Assembly: GCA_023405705.1 (NCBI GenBank)
Contig: JAEXXR010000360.1
Span: 1 to 5,532 of the forward strand
Direction: 5' to 3'
DNA from: Actinomycetes bacterium
GTDB lineage: Bacteria > Actinomycetota > Thermoleophilia > Solirubrobacterales > Solirubrobacteraceae
Length of the DNA stretch: 5,532 bases
Shown: one piece after another, positions 1-5,532 of the stretch
How positions within the stretch are numbered: the first letter of the stretch is position 1
How the letters are laid out: every line of letters starts with the position of its first letter
Program-made: the position numbers and the translations under genes
Notes under the pieces: generated by a model
The model's database searches: none
What the model was told of the DNA's origin: nothing
What the model saw: the letters and a program-made list of their open reading frames with translations, nothing else

Positions 1-47
1 CCGCCGGGCCGGTCGGGCTCGTCTGGGTGATCGGGCATGCCGCGGTC

Positions 48-60
48 TATAGTGCCGACG
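48..60 (+). promoter_or_regulatory. Candidate -10 element (TATAGT) for a leaderless sugar-kinase transcript
   Basis: TATAGT at 48-53 matches the -10 consensus at five of six positions and is one of the few A/T-rich spots in this GC-rich region. It ends 7 bases before the ATG at 61, the spacing typical of leaderless actinobacterial mRNAs, where transcription starts at or next to the start codon. No clear -35 hexamer is visible 16-18 bases upstream, which is common for such promoters. The role is inferred from position and sequence only. Confidence 0.45.
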
Positions 61-1029
61 ATGTCGCCCGAGTGCGTTATCGGCGTCGACCTCGGCGGCA
101 CGAAGGTGCTCGCCGGGGCGCTCGACGACGACCTGACCGTTCATCACCGCGTCTACAAGACGGTGCACGGCCTGCCCCAGCGCGAGCTGGTCGAGGTGAT
201 CGTCGCCGCCGTCGAGGAGGTGCGCGCCGCCGCGCCCCACGAGGTCGCCGCCGTCGGCTTCGGGATCCCCTGCCTGATCGACCAGCGGACCGGCGTCGCC
301 ACGATGGCCGTCAACCTGCCGATCAGAGACATGCCGTTCCGCGACGTGATGGCAGAGCGGCTGGGGCTGCCGGTCCACGTCGACAACGACGCGAACGTCG
401 CCGCGCTCGCCGAGTACAAGGCCGGCGCGGCGCAGGGCGCCGACGACGCGGTCGTGCTGACGCTCGGGACCGGGATCGGCGGCGGGCTGATCCTGAACGG
501 CAGGGTCTACCGCGGCGCGATCGGCTCCGGCGCCGAGCTGGGGCACATGGTCATAGACCGCGACGGCCCCCGCTGCCAGGGCAACTGCCCCAACCACGGC
601 TGCCTCGAGGTGATGGCCTCCGGCACCGCGCTGATGCGCGAGGGGACGCGGATCGCGACCGAGCGGCCCGGCTCGCTGCTGGGCAGAGCGCACGCGAGCG
701 GCCGCGAGGTGACCGGCGCGCTGATCACCGAGCTGGCGCACGACGGCGACGAGGCGGCGATCGACACGCTGGCGCTGATCGGGCGCAACCTCGGCGTCGG
801 CATCGCCAACTACCTGAACATCTTCAACCCGGACGTCGTCGTGGTCGGCGGCGGGGTGGTCGCGGCCGGCGACCTGCTGATGGAGCCGGCGCGCAGAGAG
901 GCGGCGGCACGCGCGCTGCCGACGATGCGCGACCACGCGAGGATCGTCGTCGCCAGCTTCGGCCCGGAGGCCGGCATGGTCGGCGCCGGCGCGCTCGCGC
1001 TCGACGAGCTGCACCGCGAGGTCGCGTGA
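61..1029 (+). CDS. ROK-family sugar kinase, probable glucokinase
   Basis: Probably phosphorylates glucose to glucose-6-phosphate in the cytoplasm, feeding glycolysis. From the ATG at 61 the protein has 322 residues, usual for ROK kinases. The N-terminal phosphate-binding motif DLGGTK is at residues 10-15, the catalytic aspartate is in DNDAN (Asp110), the glycine-rich GTGIGGG is at 136-142, and the ROK signature follows with Glu159, His162, Cys172, Cys176, Cys181 and Glu183. A VVVGGG strand lies near the C-terminus. The Cys spacing is C-x3-C-x4-C, whereas the textbook ROK zinc site is C-x-C-x4-C. ATG at 37 is an alternative start with a GGTGA 6 bases upstream. I prefer 61 because TATAGT lies between the two, and the extra residues would use TCT and ATA, codons unusual here. 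Substrate is not provable: N-acetylglucosamine, mannose or fructose kinases and a sugar-responsive ROK role are possible, but no DNA-binding domain precedes the kinase. Confidence 0.9.
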   Translation: MSPECVIGVDLGGTKVLAGALDDDLTVHHRVYKTVHGLPQRELVEVIVAAVEEVRAAAPHEVAAVGFGIPCLIDQRTGVATMAVNLPIRDMPFRDVMAERLGLPVHVDNDANVAALAEYKAGAAQGADDAVVLTLGTGIGGGLILNGRVYRGAIGSGAELGHMVIDRDGPRCQGNCPNHGCLEVMASGTALMREGTRIATERPGSLLGRAHASGREVTGALITELAHDGDEAAIDTLALIGRNLGVGIANYLNIFNPDVVVVGGGVVAAGDLLMEPARREAAARALPTMRDHARIVVASFGPEAGMVGAGALALDELHREVA

Positions 1030-1088
1030 GAATGCTCGCGCAGGGCGCTCGATTCTCATGCGAGAACCCGCCACAGGCTCCTTCTCGC
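1028..1088 (+). repeat. Alternating GAGAA/TTCTC inverted-repeat block between kinase gene and rsmI
   Basis: Four short arms alternate in sense. GAGAAT (1028-1033) pairs with ATTCTC (1052-1057), with an inner GCGC-AGG-GCGC stem at 1038-1048. TTCTC (1053-1057) can instead pair with GAGAA (1062-1066). GCGAGAA (1060-1066) pairs perfectly with TTCTCGC (1082-1088). The first and third pairings can coexist; the middle one excludes both. The first hairpin begins inside the kinase stop codon, so it may protect the mRNA 3' end or terminate transcription, although no T-run follows. Function is not established. Confidence 0.4.
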
Positions 1089-1114
1089 GCGTGGGCGACG
1101 ACTCGGAGGGCGTC

Positions 1115-1924
1115 ATGGCCGGGCGCCTGATCGTCTGCCCGACGCCGATCGGCAACCTCGAGGACGTCACGCTGCGGGTGCTGTCGGCGCTGCGCGAGGC
1201 CGACCTGATCGCCTGCGAGGACACGCGCCGCACGCGCGTGCTGCTCGACCGCTACGGCGTCGGCGGCGAGCTGGTCAGCTACCACGAGCACAACGAGCGC
1301 GACCGCGCCGCCGAGCTGGTCAGACGGATGCAGGGCGGCGCCAACGTCGCGCTCGTCTCCGACGCCGGCATGCCGCTCGTCTCCGATCCCGGCTTCCTGA
1401 TGGTGCAGGCGTGCGTCGCCGCCGGGCTCGCGGTCGAGGTGCTGCCGGGGCCGAGCGCCGCGCTCGCCGCGCTCGTCGCCTCGGCGCTGCCGGCCGAGCG
1501 GTGGCGGTTCGTCGGCTTCCTGCCGCGCAAGAGAGGCGAGCTGCGCGCCGCCTTCGAGACCGACGAGACGCTCGTCGCGTTCGAGTCGCCCAACCGTCTC
1601 GCGGCGTCGCTGGCGGTGCTCGCCGAGCTCGACCCGCAGCGACCGGTCGCGGTCTGCCGCGAGCTGACGAAGCTGCACGAGGAGGTCGTCCGCGGTGGCG
1701 CCTCCGAGCTGGCGGAGCGGTACGCTGCCGAGGAGCCGCGAGGAGAGGTCGTGCTCGTCGTCGGCGCCGCGACGCCCGTCGCACCCGAGCTGGGACCCGC
1801 GCTGACGGCGCTGCGCAGCGTCGTCGAGGCGGGCGCCAAGCCGCGGCCGGCGGCGACGGCGATCGCCGAGCTGACGGGCGTCAGCGCCAACGCCCTTTAC
1901 CGCGCCCTTACCGACTCGGGGTAG
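1115..1924 (+). CDS. rsmI: 16S rRNA (cytidine(1402)-2'-O)-methyltransferase RsmI
   Basis: Uses S-adenosylmethionine to methylate the 2'-OH of C1402 in 16S rRNA, in the ribosomal decoding centre. The 269-residue protein is typical of the family, which belongs to the tetrapyrrole methylase fold. Visible motifs are TPIGNLED at residues 10-17, CEDTRRT after the first helices, the SAM-site loop SDAGMPLVSDPG at 82-93 (Met where many homologues have Thr), LPGPSA at 110-115, FVGFLPRK, and CRELTKLHEE from Cys181. The C-terminal 40 or so residues (AIAELTGVSANALYRAL) form the small helical domain usual in RsmI. The ATG at 1115 has GGAGGG at 1105-1110, 4 bases upstream, and puts the family motif at its normal distance from the N-terminus. 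Longer in-frame starts at 1058 (ATG) and 1091 (GTG) would add an unconserved extension. It lies 85 bases after the kinase gene, in the same direction, and may be cotranscribed with it; no strong promoter of its own is seen. Confidence 0.95.
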   Translation: MAGRLIVCPTPIGNLEDVTLRVLSALREADLIACEDTRRTRVLLDRYGVGGELVSYHEHNERDRAAELVRRMQGGANVALVSDAGMPLVSDPGFLMVQACVAAGLAVEVLPGPSAALAALVASALPAERWRFVGFLPRKRGELRAAFETDETLVAFESPNRLAASLAVLAELDPQRPVAVCRELTKLHEEVVRGGASELAERYAAEEPRGEVVLVVGAATPVAPELGPALTALRSVVEAGAKPRPAATAIAELTGVSANALYRALTDSG

Positions 1925-1951
1925 CCACAGGCGCCGAGAACGCGCTATTGT
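1922..1951 (+). promoter_or_regulatory. Candidate promoter of the sdhCAB operon
   Basis: TAGCCA (1922-1927, overlapping the rsmI stop codon) and TATTGT (1946-1951) are separated by 18 bases. Each matches four of six positions of the -35 (TTGACA) and -10 (TATAAT) consensus. Transcription would start near 1958, giving an untranslated leader of about 70 bases before sdhC. This is the most A/T-rich spot in the gap between the genes, but the match is modest and the assignment is inferred. Confidence 0.35.
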
Positions 1952-1957
1952 CTGACC

Positions 1958-1978
1958 ATCGGACGATCCGAGTCCGAT
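1958..1978 (+). promoter_or_regulatory. Operator-like dyad upstream of sdhC
   Basis: ATCGGAC (1958-1964) and GTCCGAT (1972-1978) are perfect 7-base inverted repeats around a 7-base spacer. The centre adds a further TCCGA copy at 1967-1971. The dyad falls at the predicted transcription start of sdhCAB, where a repressor would block initiation. It does not match operators I can name with certainty, such as Rex sites. It could alternatively fold as a hairpin ending the rsmI transcript, but no T-run follows. Confidence 0.4.
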
Positions 1979-2026
1979 AGGGCGTGGCGCGAGGCCCCGA
2001 AACGGCGCCCCTGACACCCTCGGAGA

Positions 2027-2797
2027 ATGCTCGCCACCGACAGCAAACGCGCGCGACGGACGGGTTTGGGCGAACTGTGGGACTCGTCGATCGGCAAGAA
2101 GATCGCCGTCGCAGTCTCCGGCGCCATCCTCGTCGGCTACGTGGTCCTCCACATGCTGGGGAACCTCAACTCGCTCTACGGAAACGGCGGCGGCGACGCC
2201 CGCGTCGACGACTACGCCCACTGGCTGCGCGAGTTCGGCGAGCCGCTCCTGCCCTACGAGTTCGTGCTGTGGGCCGTCCGCCTCCTGCTGCTCGTCGCGG
2301 TGGTCGTCCACATCACGGCGGTCGTCCAGCTGAGAGCGCGCAGCCGCGCCGCCCGCGGCGGCCACCAGGCGCGCCGCATCGGCCGCACCTTCTCCGCGGC
2401 GACGACGATGGTCACCGGCACGCTGCTGCTGGCCTTCATCGTCTTCCACATCATGCAGTTCACGACGCTGACGATCGACGTCACGCCGCTGGCCGAGGGC
2501 GCGGTCTACGCGAACCTCTACCACGCCTTCCAGAAGTGGTACTTCGTCCTCCTGTACGTGCTCGCGGTCGGGGCGCTCGGCTTCCACCTGCGTCACGGCC
2601 TCTGGAGCGCCGTGCAGACGCTCGGCCTCGACCGGCCGGAGCGCAACCAGACGATCCGCCGCGGCGCCGGCGCGCTCGCGATCGTCGTCGTGCTCGGCTT
2701 CCTGGTCGTCCCGATCTGCTTCTGGACCGGGGTGCTCGACGCGCCGACCGCGGCCGAGGCCCAGGCGTCTGCTACCACCGTGGCGGTGAACCGATGA
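2027..2797 (+). CDS. sdhC: Succinate dehydrogenase/fumarate reductase cytochrome b subunit (type B, diheme)
   Basis: Membrane anchor that carries heme b and the quinone site of succinate dehydrogenase, passing electrons from the SdhB clusters to menaquinone. The protein has 256 residues and five hydrophobic helices at roughly 26-47, 79-102, 123-146, 172-192 and 214-235. The family motif SSIGKK (20-25) precedes helix 1. His42, His95, His141 and His187, one in each of the first four helices, align in spacing with the four heme ligands of Wolinella FrdC (His44, 93, 143, 182), so two hemes are expected. [12 protein letters not shown] (189-200) is the usual motif after helix 4. No sdhD follows, consistent with a single-anchor enzyme. 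Gly185 lies two residues before the fourth ligand, where Wolinella has Glu180. The start is the least certain point: GGAG at 2022-2025 lies only one base before ATG 2027, and TTG at 2066 is an alternative. The stop overlaps the sdhA start (ATGA). Confidence 0.95.
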   Translation: MLATDSKRARRTGLGELWDSSIGKKIAVAVSGAILVGYVVLHMLGNLNSLYGNGGGDARVDDYAHWLREFGEPLLPYEFVLWAVRLLLLVAVVVHITAVVQLRARSRAARGGHQARRIGRTFSAATTMVTGTLLLAFIVFHIMQFTTLTIDVTPLAEGAVYANLYHAFQKWYFVLLYVLAVGALGFHLRHGLWSAVQTLGLDRPERNQTIRRGAGALAIVVVLGFLVVPICFWTGVLDAPTAAEAQASATTVAVNR

Positions 2798-4716
2798 GCA
2801 GCATCACGCTCGACGCGAAGATCCCTGCCGGTCCGATCGAGGACAAGTGGCAGATCTGGCTGGACCAGCACAGACTGGTCGGCCCGCGCAACCGTCCCGG
2901 CCACACCGTGATCGTCGTCGGCACCGGCCTCGCCGGCGCCAGCGCCGCCGCCTCGCTCGCGGCGCAGGGCTTCCACGTCAAGACGTTCTGCTTCCAGGAC
3001 TCGGCCCGCCGCGCCCACTCGATCGCGGCGCAGGGCGGCATCAACGCGGCGAAGGACTTCGCCAACGAGGGCGACTCGGCCCGCCGCCTGTTCGTCGACA
3101 CGATCAGAGGCGGCGACTTCCGCGCCCGTGAGGCGAACGTCTGGCGGCTGGCGCAGCTGTCGGCCAACATCGTCGACCAGGCCGTCGCCCAGGGCGTCCC
3201 GTTCAACCGCGAGTACGGCGGCGCGCTCGCGACCCGCTCCTTCGGCGGCGTGCTCGTCCAGCGCACCTTCTACTCGCGCGGCCAGACCGGCCAGCAGCTG
3301 CTGCTCGGCGCCTACAGCGCGCTGCAGCACCAGGTCGCCAGCGGCAACGCGAAGATCTACAACCGCCACGAGATGCTCGACGTCGTGCTGGTCGACGGCG
3401 AGGCTCGCGGCATCATCGCCCGCAACCTCGTGACCGGCGAGCTGGAGCGCCACGCCGCCGACGCGGTCGTGCTCGCCTCCGGCGGCTACACGAACGTCTA
3501 CTACCTGTCGACGAACGCGATGAACTCCAACGTCACGGCGGCCTGGCGCGCGCACAAGCGCGGGGCGCTGATGGCGAACCCCTGCTACACGCAGATCCAC
3601 CCGACCTGCATCCCGCAGTCCGGCGAGTACCAGTCGAAGCTGACGCTGATGTCGGAGTCGCTGCGCAACGACGGCCGCGTCTGGGTCCCGCGCAAGCCGA
3701 GAGACGAGCGCAAGGCCAACGACATCCCCGAGGCGGAGCGCTTCTACTTCCTCGAGGAGCGCTACCCGTCGTTCGGCAACCTCGTCCCGCGCGACGTCGC
3801 CTCGCGCGCCGCGAAGGTCGTCTGCGACGAGGGGCTCGGCGTCGGCGGCACCGGCCGCGGCGTCTACCTCGACTTCCGCGACGCGATCCGCGAGAGAGGC
3901 AGAGCGGTCGTCCAGGGCAAGTACGGAAACCTGTTCGACATGTACCACCGCATCACGGCGGACGACCCGTACACGACGCCGATGATGATCTACCCCGCCC
4001 CGCACTACGCGATGGGCGGCCTGTGGGTCGACTACGAGCTGCAGACGACGATCAAGGGCCTGTTCGCGATCGGCGAGGCGAACTTCTCCGACCACGGCGC
4101 CAACCGCCTCGGCGCCAGCGCGATGATGCAGTGCCTCGCCGACGGCTACTTCATCGTCCCGCACACGGTCACCGACCACCTCGCCAGACAGACCGAGAGA
4201 GTCGACGAGAGCCACCCGGCCTTCGACGAGACGCTCGGTGAGGTCAAGGGCAACATCGAGAGACTGATGAACGTCGGCGGCACGATCGCGCCGCAGGCGC
4301 TCCACCGCGAGCTCGGCGAGGTCATGCTCGACAAGTGCGGTATGTCGCGCGACGCCGAGGGCCTGACGCAGGCGATCTCGCGAATCCAGGAGATCAAGCA
4401 GAAGTTCTGGAGCGAGCTGCGCGTCGACGGCCGTCACGACGAGCTCAACCAGAGCCTCGAGCTGGCCGGCCGCGTCGCCGACTTCATCGAGCTGGGCGAG
4501 CTGATGTGCCTCGACGCGCTGCGGCGCGAGGAGTCGGCCGGCGGCCACTTCCGCGAGGAGCACCAGACCGGCGACGGCGAGGCGCTCCGCGACGACGACA
4601 GATTCGCCGTCGTGACCGCCTGGGAGTACGGCGGCGAGGACGGTGGCATGCCGATCGCGCACGACGAGCAGCTCACCTACGAGAACGTCAAGCTCGCGAC
4701 CCGGAGCTACAAGTGA
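2794..4716 (+). CDS. sdhA: Succinate dehydrogenase/fumarate reductase flavoprotein subunit
   Basis: Oxidises succinate to fumarate (or the reverse) on the cytoplasmic face, linking the TCA cycle to the respiratory chain. The protein has 640 residues, longer than E. coli SdhA (588) and close to mycobacterial Sdh1 SdhA. The FAD-binding GTGLAG is at 43-48, and His75 in AHSIAAQGG is the expected site of covalent FAD attachment. Likely substrate residues are His269 (QIHPT), Arg333 in PRDVASRA (the catalytic proton-shuttle arginine), His404 (PHYAMGG) and Arg438 in HGANRLGAS (434-442), which follows the FAD-contacting GEA (427-429). The C-terminal end has the WEY...[14 protein letters not shown] pattern of this subfamily. 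The ATG at 2794 overlaps the sdhC stop, with GGTGA at 2785-2789, so translation is probably coupled. An in-frame extension back to GTG 1984 is only the open frame running through sdhC. The active-site motifs look intact. Whether it favours succinate oxidation or fumarate reduction cannot be told from sequence alone. Confidence 0.97.
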   Translation: MSSITLDAKIPAGPIEDKWQIWLDQHRLVGPRNRPGHTVIVVGTGLAGASAAASLAAQGFHVKTFCFQDSARRAHSIAAQGGINAAKDFANEGDSARRLFVDTIRGGDFRAREANVWRLAQLSANIVDQAVAQGVPFNREYGGALATRSFGGVLVQRTFYSRGQTGQQLLLGAYSALQHQVASGNAKIYNRHEMLDVVLVDGEARGIIARNLVTGELERHAADAVVLASGGYTNVYYLSTNAMNSNVTAAWRAHKRGALMANPCYTQIHPTCIPQSGEYQSKLTLMSESLRNDGRVWVPRKPRDERKANDIPEAERFYFLEERYPSFGNLVPRDVASRAAKVVCDEGLGVGGTGRGVYLDFRDAIRERGRAVVQGKYGNLFDMYHRITADDPYTTPMMIYPAPHYAMGGLWVDYELQTTIKGLFAIGEANFSDHGANRLGASAMMQCLADGYFIVPHTVTDHLARQTERVDESHPAFDETLGEVKGNIERLMNVGGTIAPQALHRELGEVMLDKCGMSRDAEGLTQAISRIQEIKQKFWSELRVDGRHDELNQSLELAGRVADFIELGELMCLDALRREESAGGHFREEHQTGDGEALRDDDRFAVVTAWEYGGEDGGMPIAHDEQLTYENVKLATRSYK

Positions 4717-5483
4717 ACTTCACACTGGAGATCTGGCGCCAGGACTATCCCGGCGACGAGGGTCGCTACGAGCAGATCGAGGCGACCGAGATCGACGCCG
4801 AGGCGTCGTTCCTGGAGATGCTCGACCAGGTCAACGAGCGCCTCATCGCGCGCGGCAGCCGCGCCGTCGCCTTCGACAGCGACTGCCGCGAGGGCATCTG
4901 CGGCGCCTGCTCGCTGACGATCGACGGCCTCCCGCACGGTCCGCAGCAGGTCACCACCTGCCAGACGTACATGCGCGACTTCAGGGACGGCCAGACGATC
5001 AGAGTCGAGCCGTTCCGGAACAACTCGTTCCCGGTGCTGAGAGACCTCGTCACCGACCGCTCCGCGCTGGACCGGATCATCGAGGCCGGCGGCTTCATCT
5101 CGACGACGACCGGCCCGCAGCCCGACCCGAACGCGAACCCGGTCAACCCGGAGACGCAGACGAAGGCGATGGACGCGGCGATCTGCATCGGCTGCGGCGC
5201 CTGCGTCGCGGCCTGCCCGAACGGCGCCGCGATGCTGTTCACCGGTGCGAAGATCACCCACCTCAACGTCCTGCCGCAGGGCCAGCCGGAGCGCGCCGAG
5301 CGCACCCGCTCGATGGTCCGCCAGATGGACGAGGAGGGGTTCGGCGGCTGCACCAACTTCGGCGAGTGCTCGCTCGCCTGCCCGCAGGAGATCTCGATCG
5401 ACGTGATCGGGATGCTCAACCGCGAGTACCGCAGAGCCGTGCGCGACGAGAAGAAGGCGCGCGCGAAGATGGTCGCGCAGTAG
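4713..5483 (+). CDS. sdhB: Succinate dehydrogenase/fumarate reductase iron-sulfur subunit
   Basis: Carries electrons from the FAD of SdhA to the hemes and quinone of SdhC through three iron-sulfur clusters. The protein has 256 residues from GTG 4713. The N-terminal ferredoxin-like domain holds the [2Fe-2S] ligands Cys58, Cys63, Cys66 (CREGICGAC) and Cys83 (TTC). The loop before Cys83 contains GLPHGP and is longer than in E. coli, as in Sdh1-type proteins. In the C-terminal domain, Cys158, Cys161 and Cys164 (CIGCGAC) with Cys223 should bind [4Fe-4S], while Cys168, Cys213 and Cys219 should bind [3Fe-4S]. All eleven ligands are present. The GTG start overlaps the sdhA stop (GTGA), and GGAG at 4703-4706 lies 6 bases upstream, supporting coupled translation. 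The alternative longer frame upstream lies entirely inside sdhA and lacks homology. The last 20 residues are highly charged and likely form a helix. It is the final gene of the operon within the window. Confidence 0.97.
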   Translation: MNFTLEIWRQDYPGDEGRYEQIEATEIDAEASFLEMLDQVNERLIARGSRAVAFDSDCREGICGACSLTIDGLPHGPQQVTTCQTYMRDFRDGQTIRVEPFRNNSFPVLRDLVTDRSALDRIIEAGGFISTTTGPQPDPNANPVNPETQTKAMDAAICIGCGACVAACPNGAAMLFTGAKITHLNVLPQGQPERAERTRSMVRQMDEEGFGGCTNFGECSLACPQEISIDVIGMLNREYRRAVRDEKKARAKMVAQ

Positions 5484-5490
5484 CGCGGCC
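5471..5490 (+). terminator. Hairpin straddling the sdhB stop codon
   Basis: GGTCGCGC (5471-5478) pairs with GCGCGGCC (5483-5490) as an 8-base-pair stem with one G-U pair and an AGTA tetraloop containing most of the TAG stop codon. Such a stem at an operon end could act as a terminator or block 3' exonucleases. No T-run follows, so it is not a classical intrinsic terminator. Self-complementary GC-rich stretches also arise by chance in this genome. Confidence 0.3.
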
Positions 5491-5516
5491 CGAACAGCAC
5501 CAGACCGGCTTCGGCG

Positions 5517-5529
5517 GCCCCCGCGGGGC
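5517..5529 (+). terminator. Short GC hairpin at the right edge
   Basis: GCCCC (5517-5521), CGC loop (5522-5524), GGGGC (5525-5529) is a perfect 5-base-pair stem lying 34 bases after the sdhB stop. It could be the terminator of sdhCAB, but the window ends 3 bases later, so any following T-run cannot be seen. The 5484-5532 stretch shows no coding start that I can support. Confidence 0.25.
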
Positions 5530-5532
5530 GCA

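Noticed and set aside
27..1130. Plus-strand open frame of 367 codons overlapping the kinase gene.
   Set aside because: Arginine-rich out-of-frame translation of the kinase gene with no family features.
1980..2022. Possible structured leader or riboswitch before sdhC (GGGCG/CGCCC, GGCGC/GCGCC and CGAGG/CCTCG pairings).
   Set aside because: The short GC stems compete with each other, match no riboswitch class I know, and are common by chance in such GC-rich DNA.
1028..2034. Identical 12-mer GAGAATGCTCGC at 1028-1039 and 2023-2034, the second covering the sdhC start codon.
   Set aside because: About one 12-base match is expected by chance among all pairs of positions in a window this size, and the flanks do not match.
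824..2596. Long minus-strand open frame (about 590 codons) antisense to the kinase end, rsmI and sdhC.
   Set aside because: It crosses several well-identified genes, is low-complexity (Arg/Asp/Ala/Val-rich) with no recognisable motif, and open antisense frames are expected at this GC content.
1984..2793. In-frame extension of sdhA back to a GTG at 1984, suggesting a fusion protein.
   Set aside because: The extension is the out-of-frame reading of sdhC, and the ATG at 2794 gives a normal family N-terminus with a ribosome-binding site.
2593..4662. Long minus-strand open frame (about 689 codons) opposite sdhA.
   Set aside because: It mirrors the sdhA codon pattern and shows only repetitive Val/Ala/Arg/Asp composition; sdhA itself has intact motifs throughout.

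Overview
This is a very GC-rich, fully co-directional stretch (all genes on the + strand) from what looks like a high-GC actinobacterium. Repeated AGA arginine codons in an otherwise G/C-ending codon set suggest the Thermoleophilia (Solirubrobacter/Conexibacter type) rather than Streptomyces; that placement is inference from style, not proof. The window is dominated by ordinary housekeeping genes. I see no mobile element, CRISPR array, tRNA, rRNA or defence system, and no convincing undescribed system.

Layout: bases 1-60 hold no complete gene; a reading frame ending at a stop at 28-30 could be the tail of an upstream gene but is too short to judge. A likely promoter (TATAGT, 48-53) sits just ahead of a ROK-family sugar kinase, probably a glucokinase (61-1029). 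A short intergenic block of alternating GAGAA/TTCTC inverted repeats (1028-1088) leads to rsmI (1115-1924), the 16S rRNA C1402 2'-O-methyltransferase. A 102-base gap after rsmI carries a possible promoter and an operator-like dyad.

The rest is a compact three-gene succinate dehydrogenase operon in the order sdhC-sdhA-sdhB (2027-5483), each junction being a 4-base start/stop overlap (ATGA, GTGA). SdhC is one five-helix membrane protein with four histidines placed to bind two hemes b, and no sdhD follows: this is the trimeric diheme (type B) succinate:menaquinone oxidoreductase/fumarate reductase architecture, resembling mycobacterial Sdh1. SdhA carries the covalent FAD and the dicarboxylate site; SdhB carries the [2Fe-2S], [4Fe-4S] and [3Fe-4S] clusters that pass electrons to the hemes and quinone in SdhC. 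A stable hairpin straddles the sdhB stop codon, and another GC-rich hairpin lies at the window's edge (5517-5529), consistent with the operon ending here.
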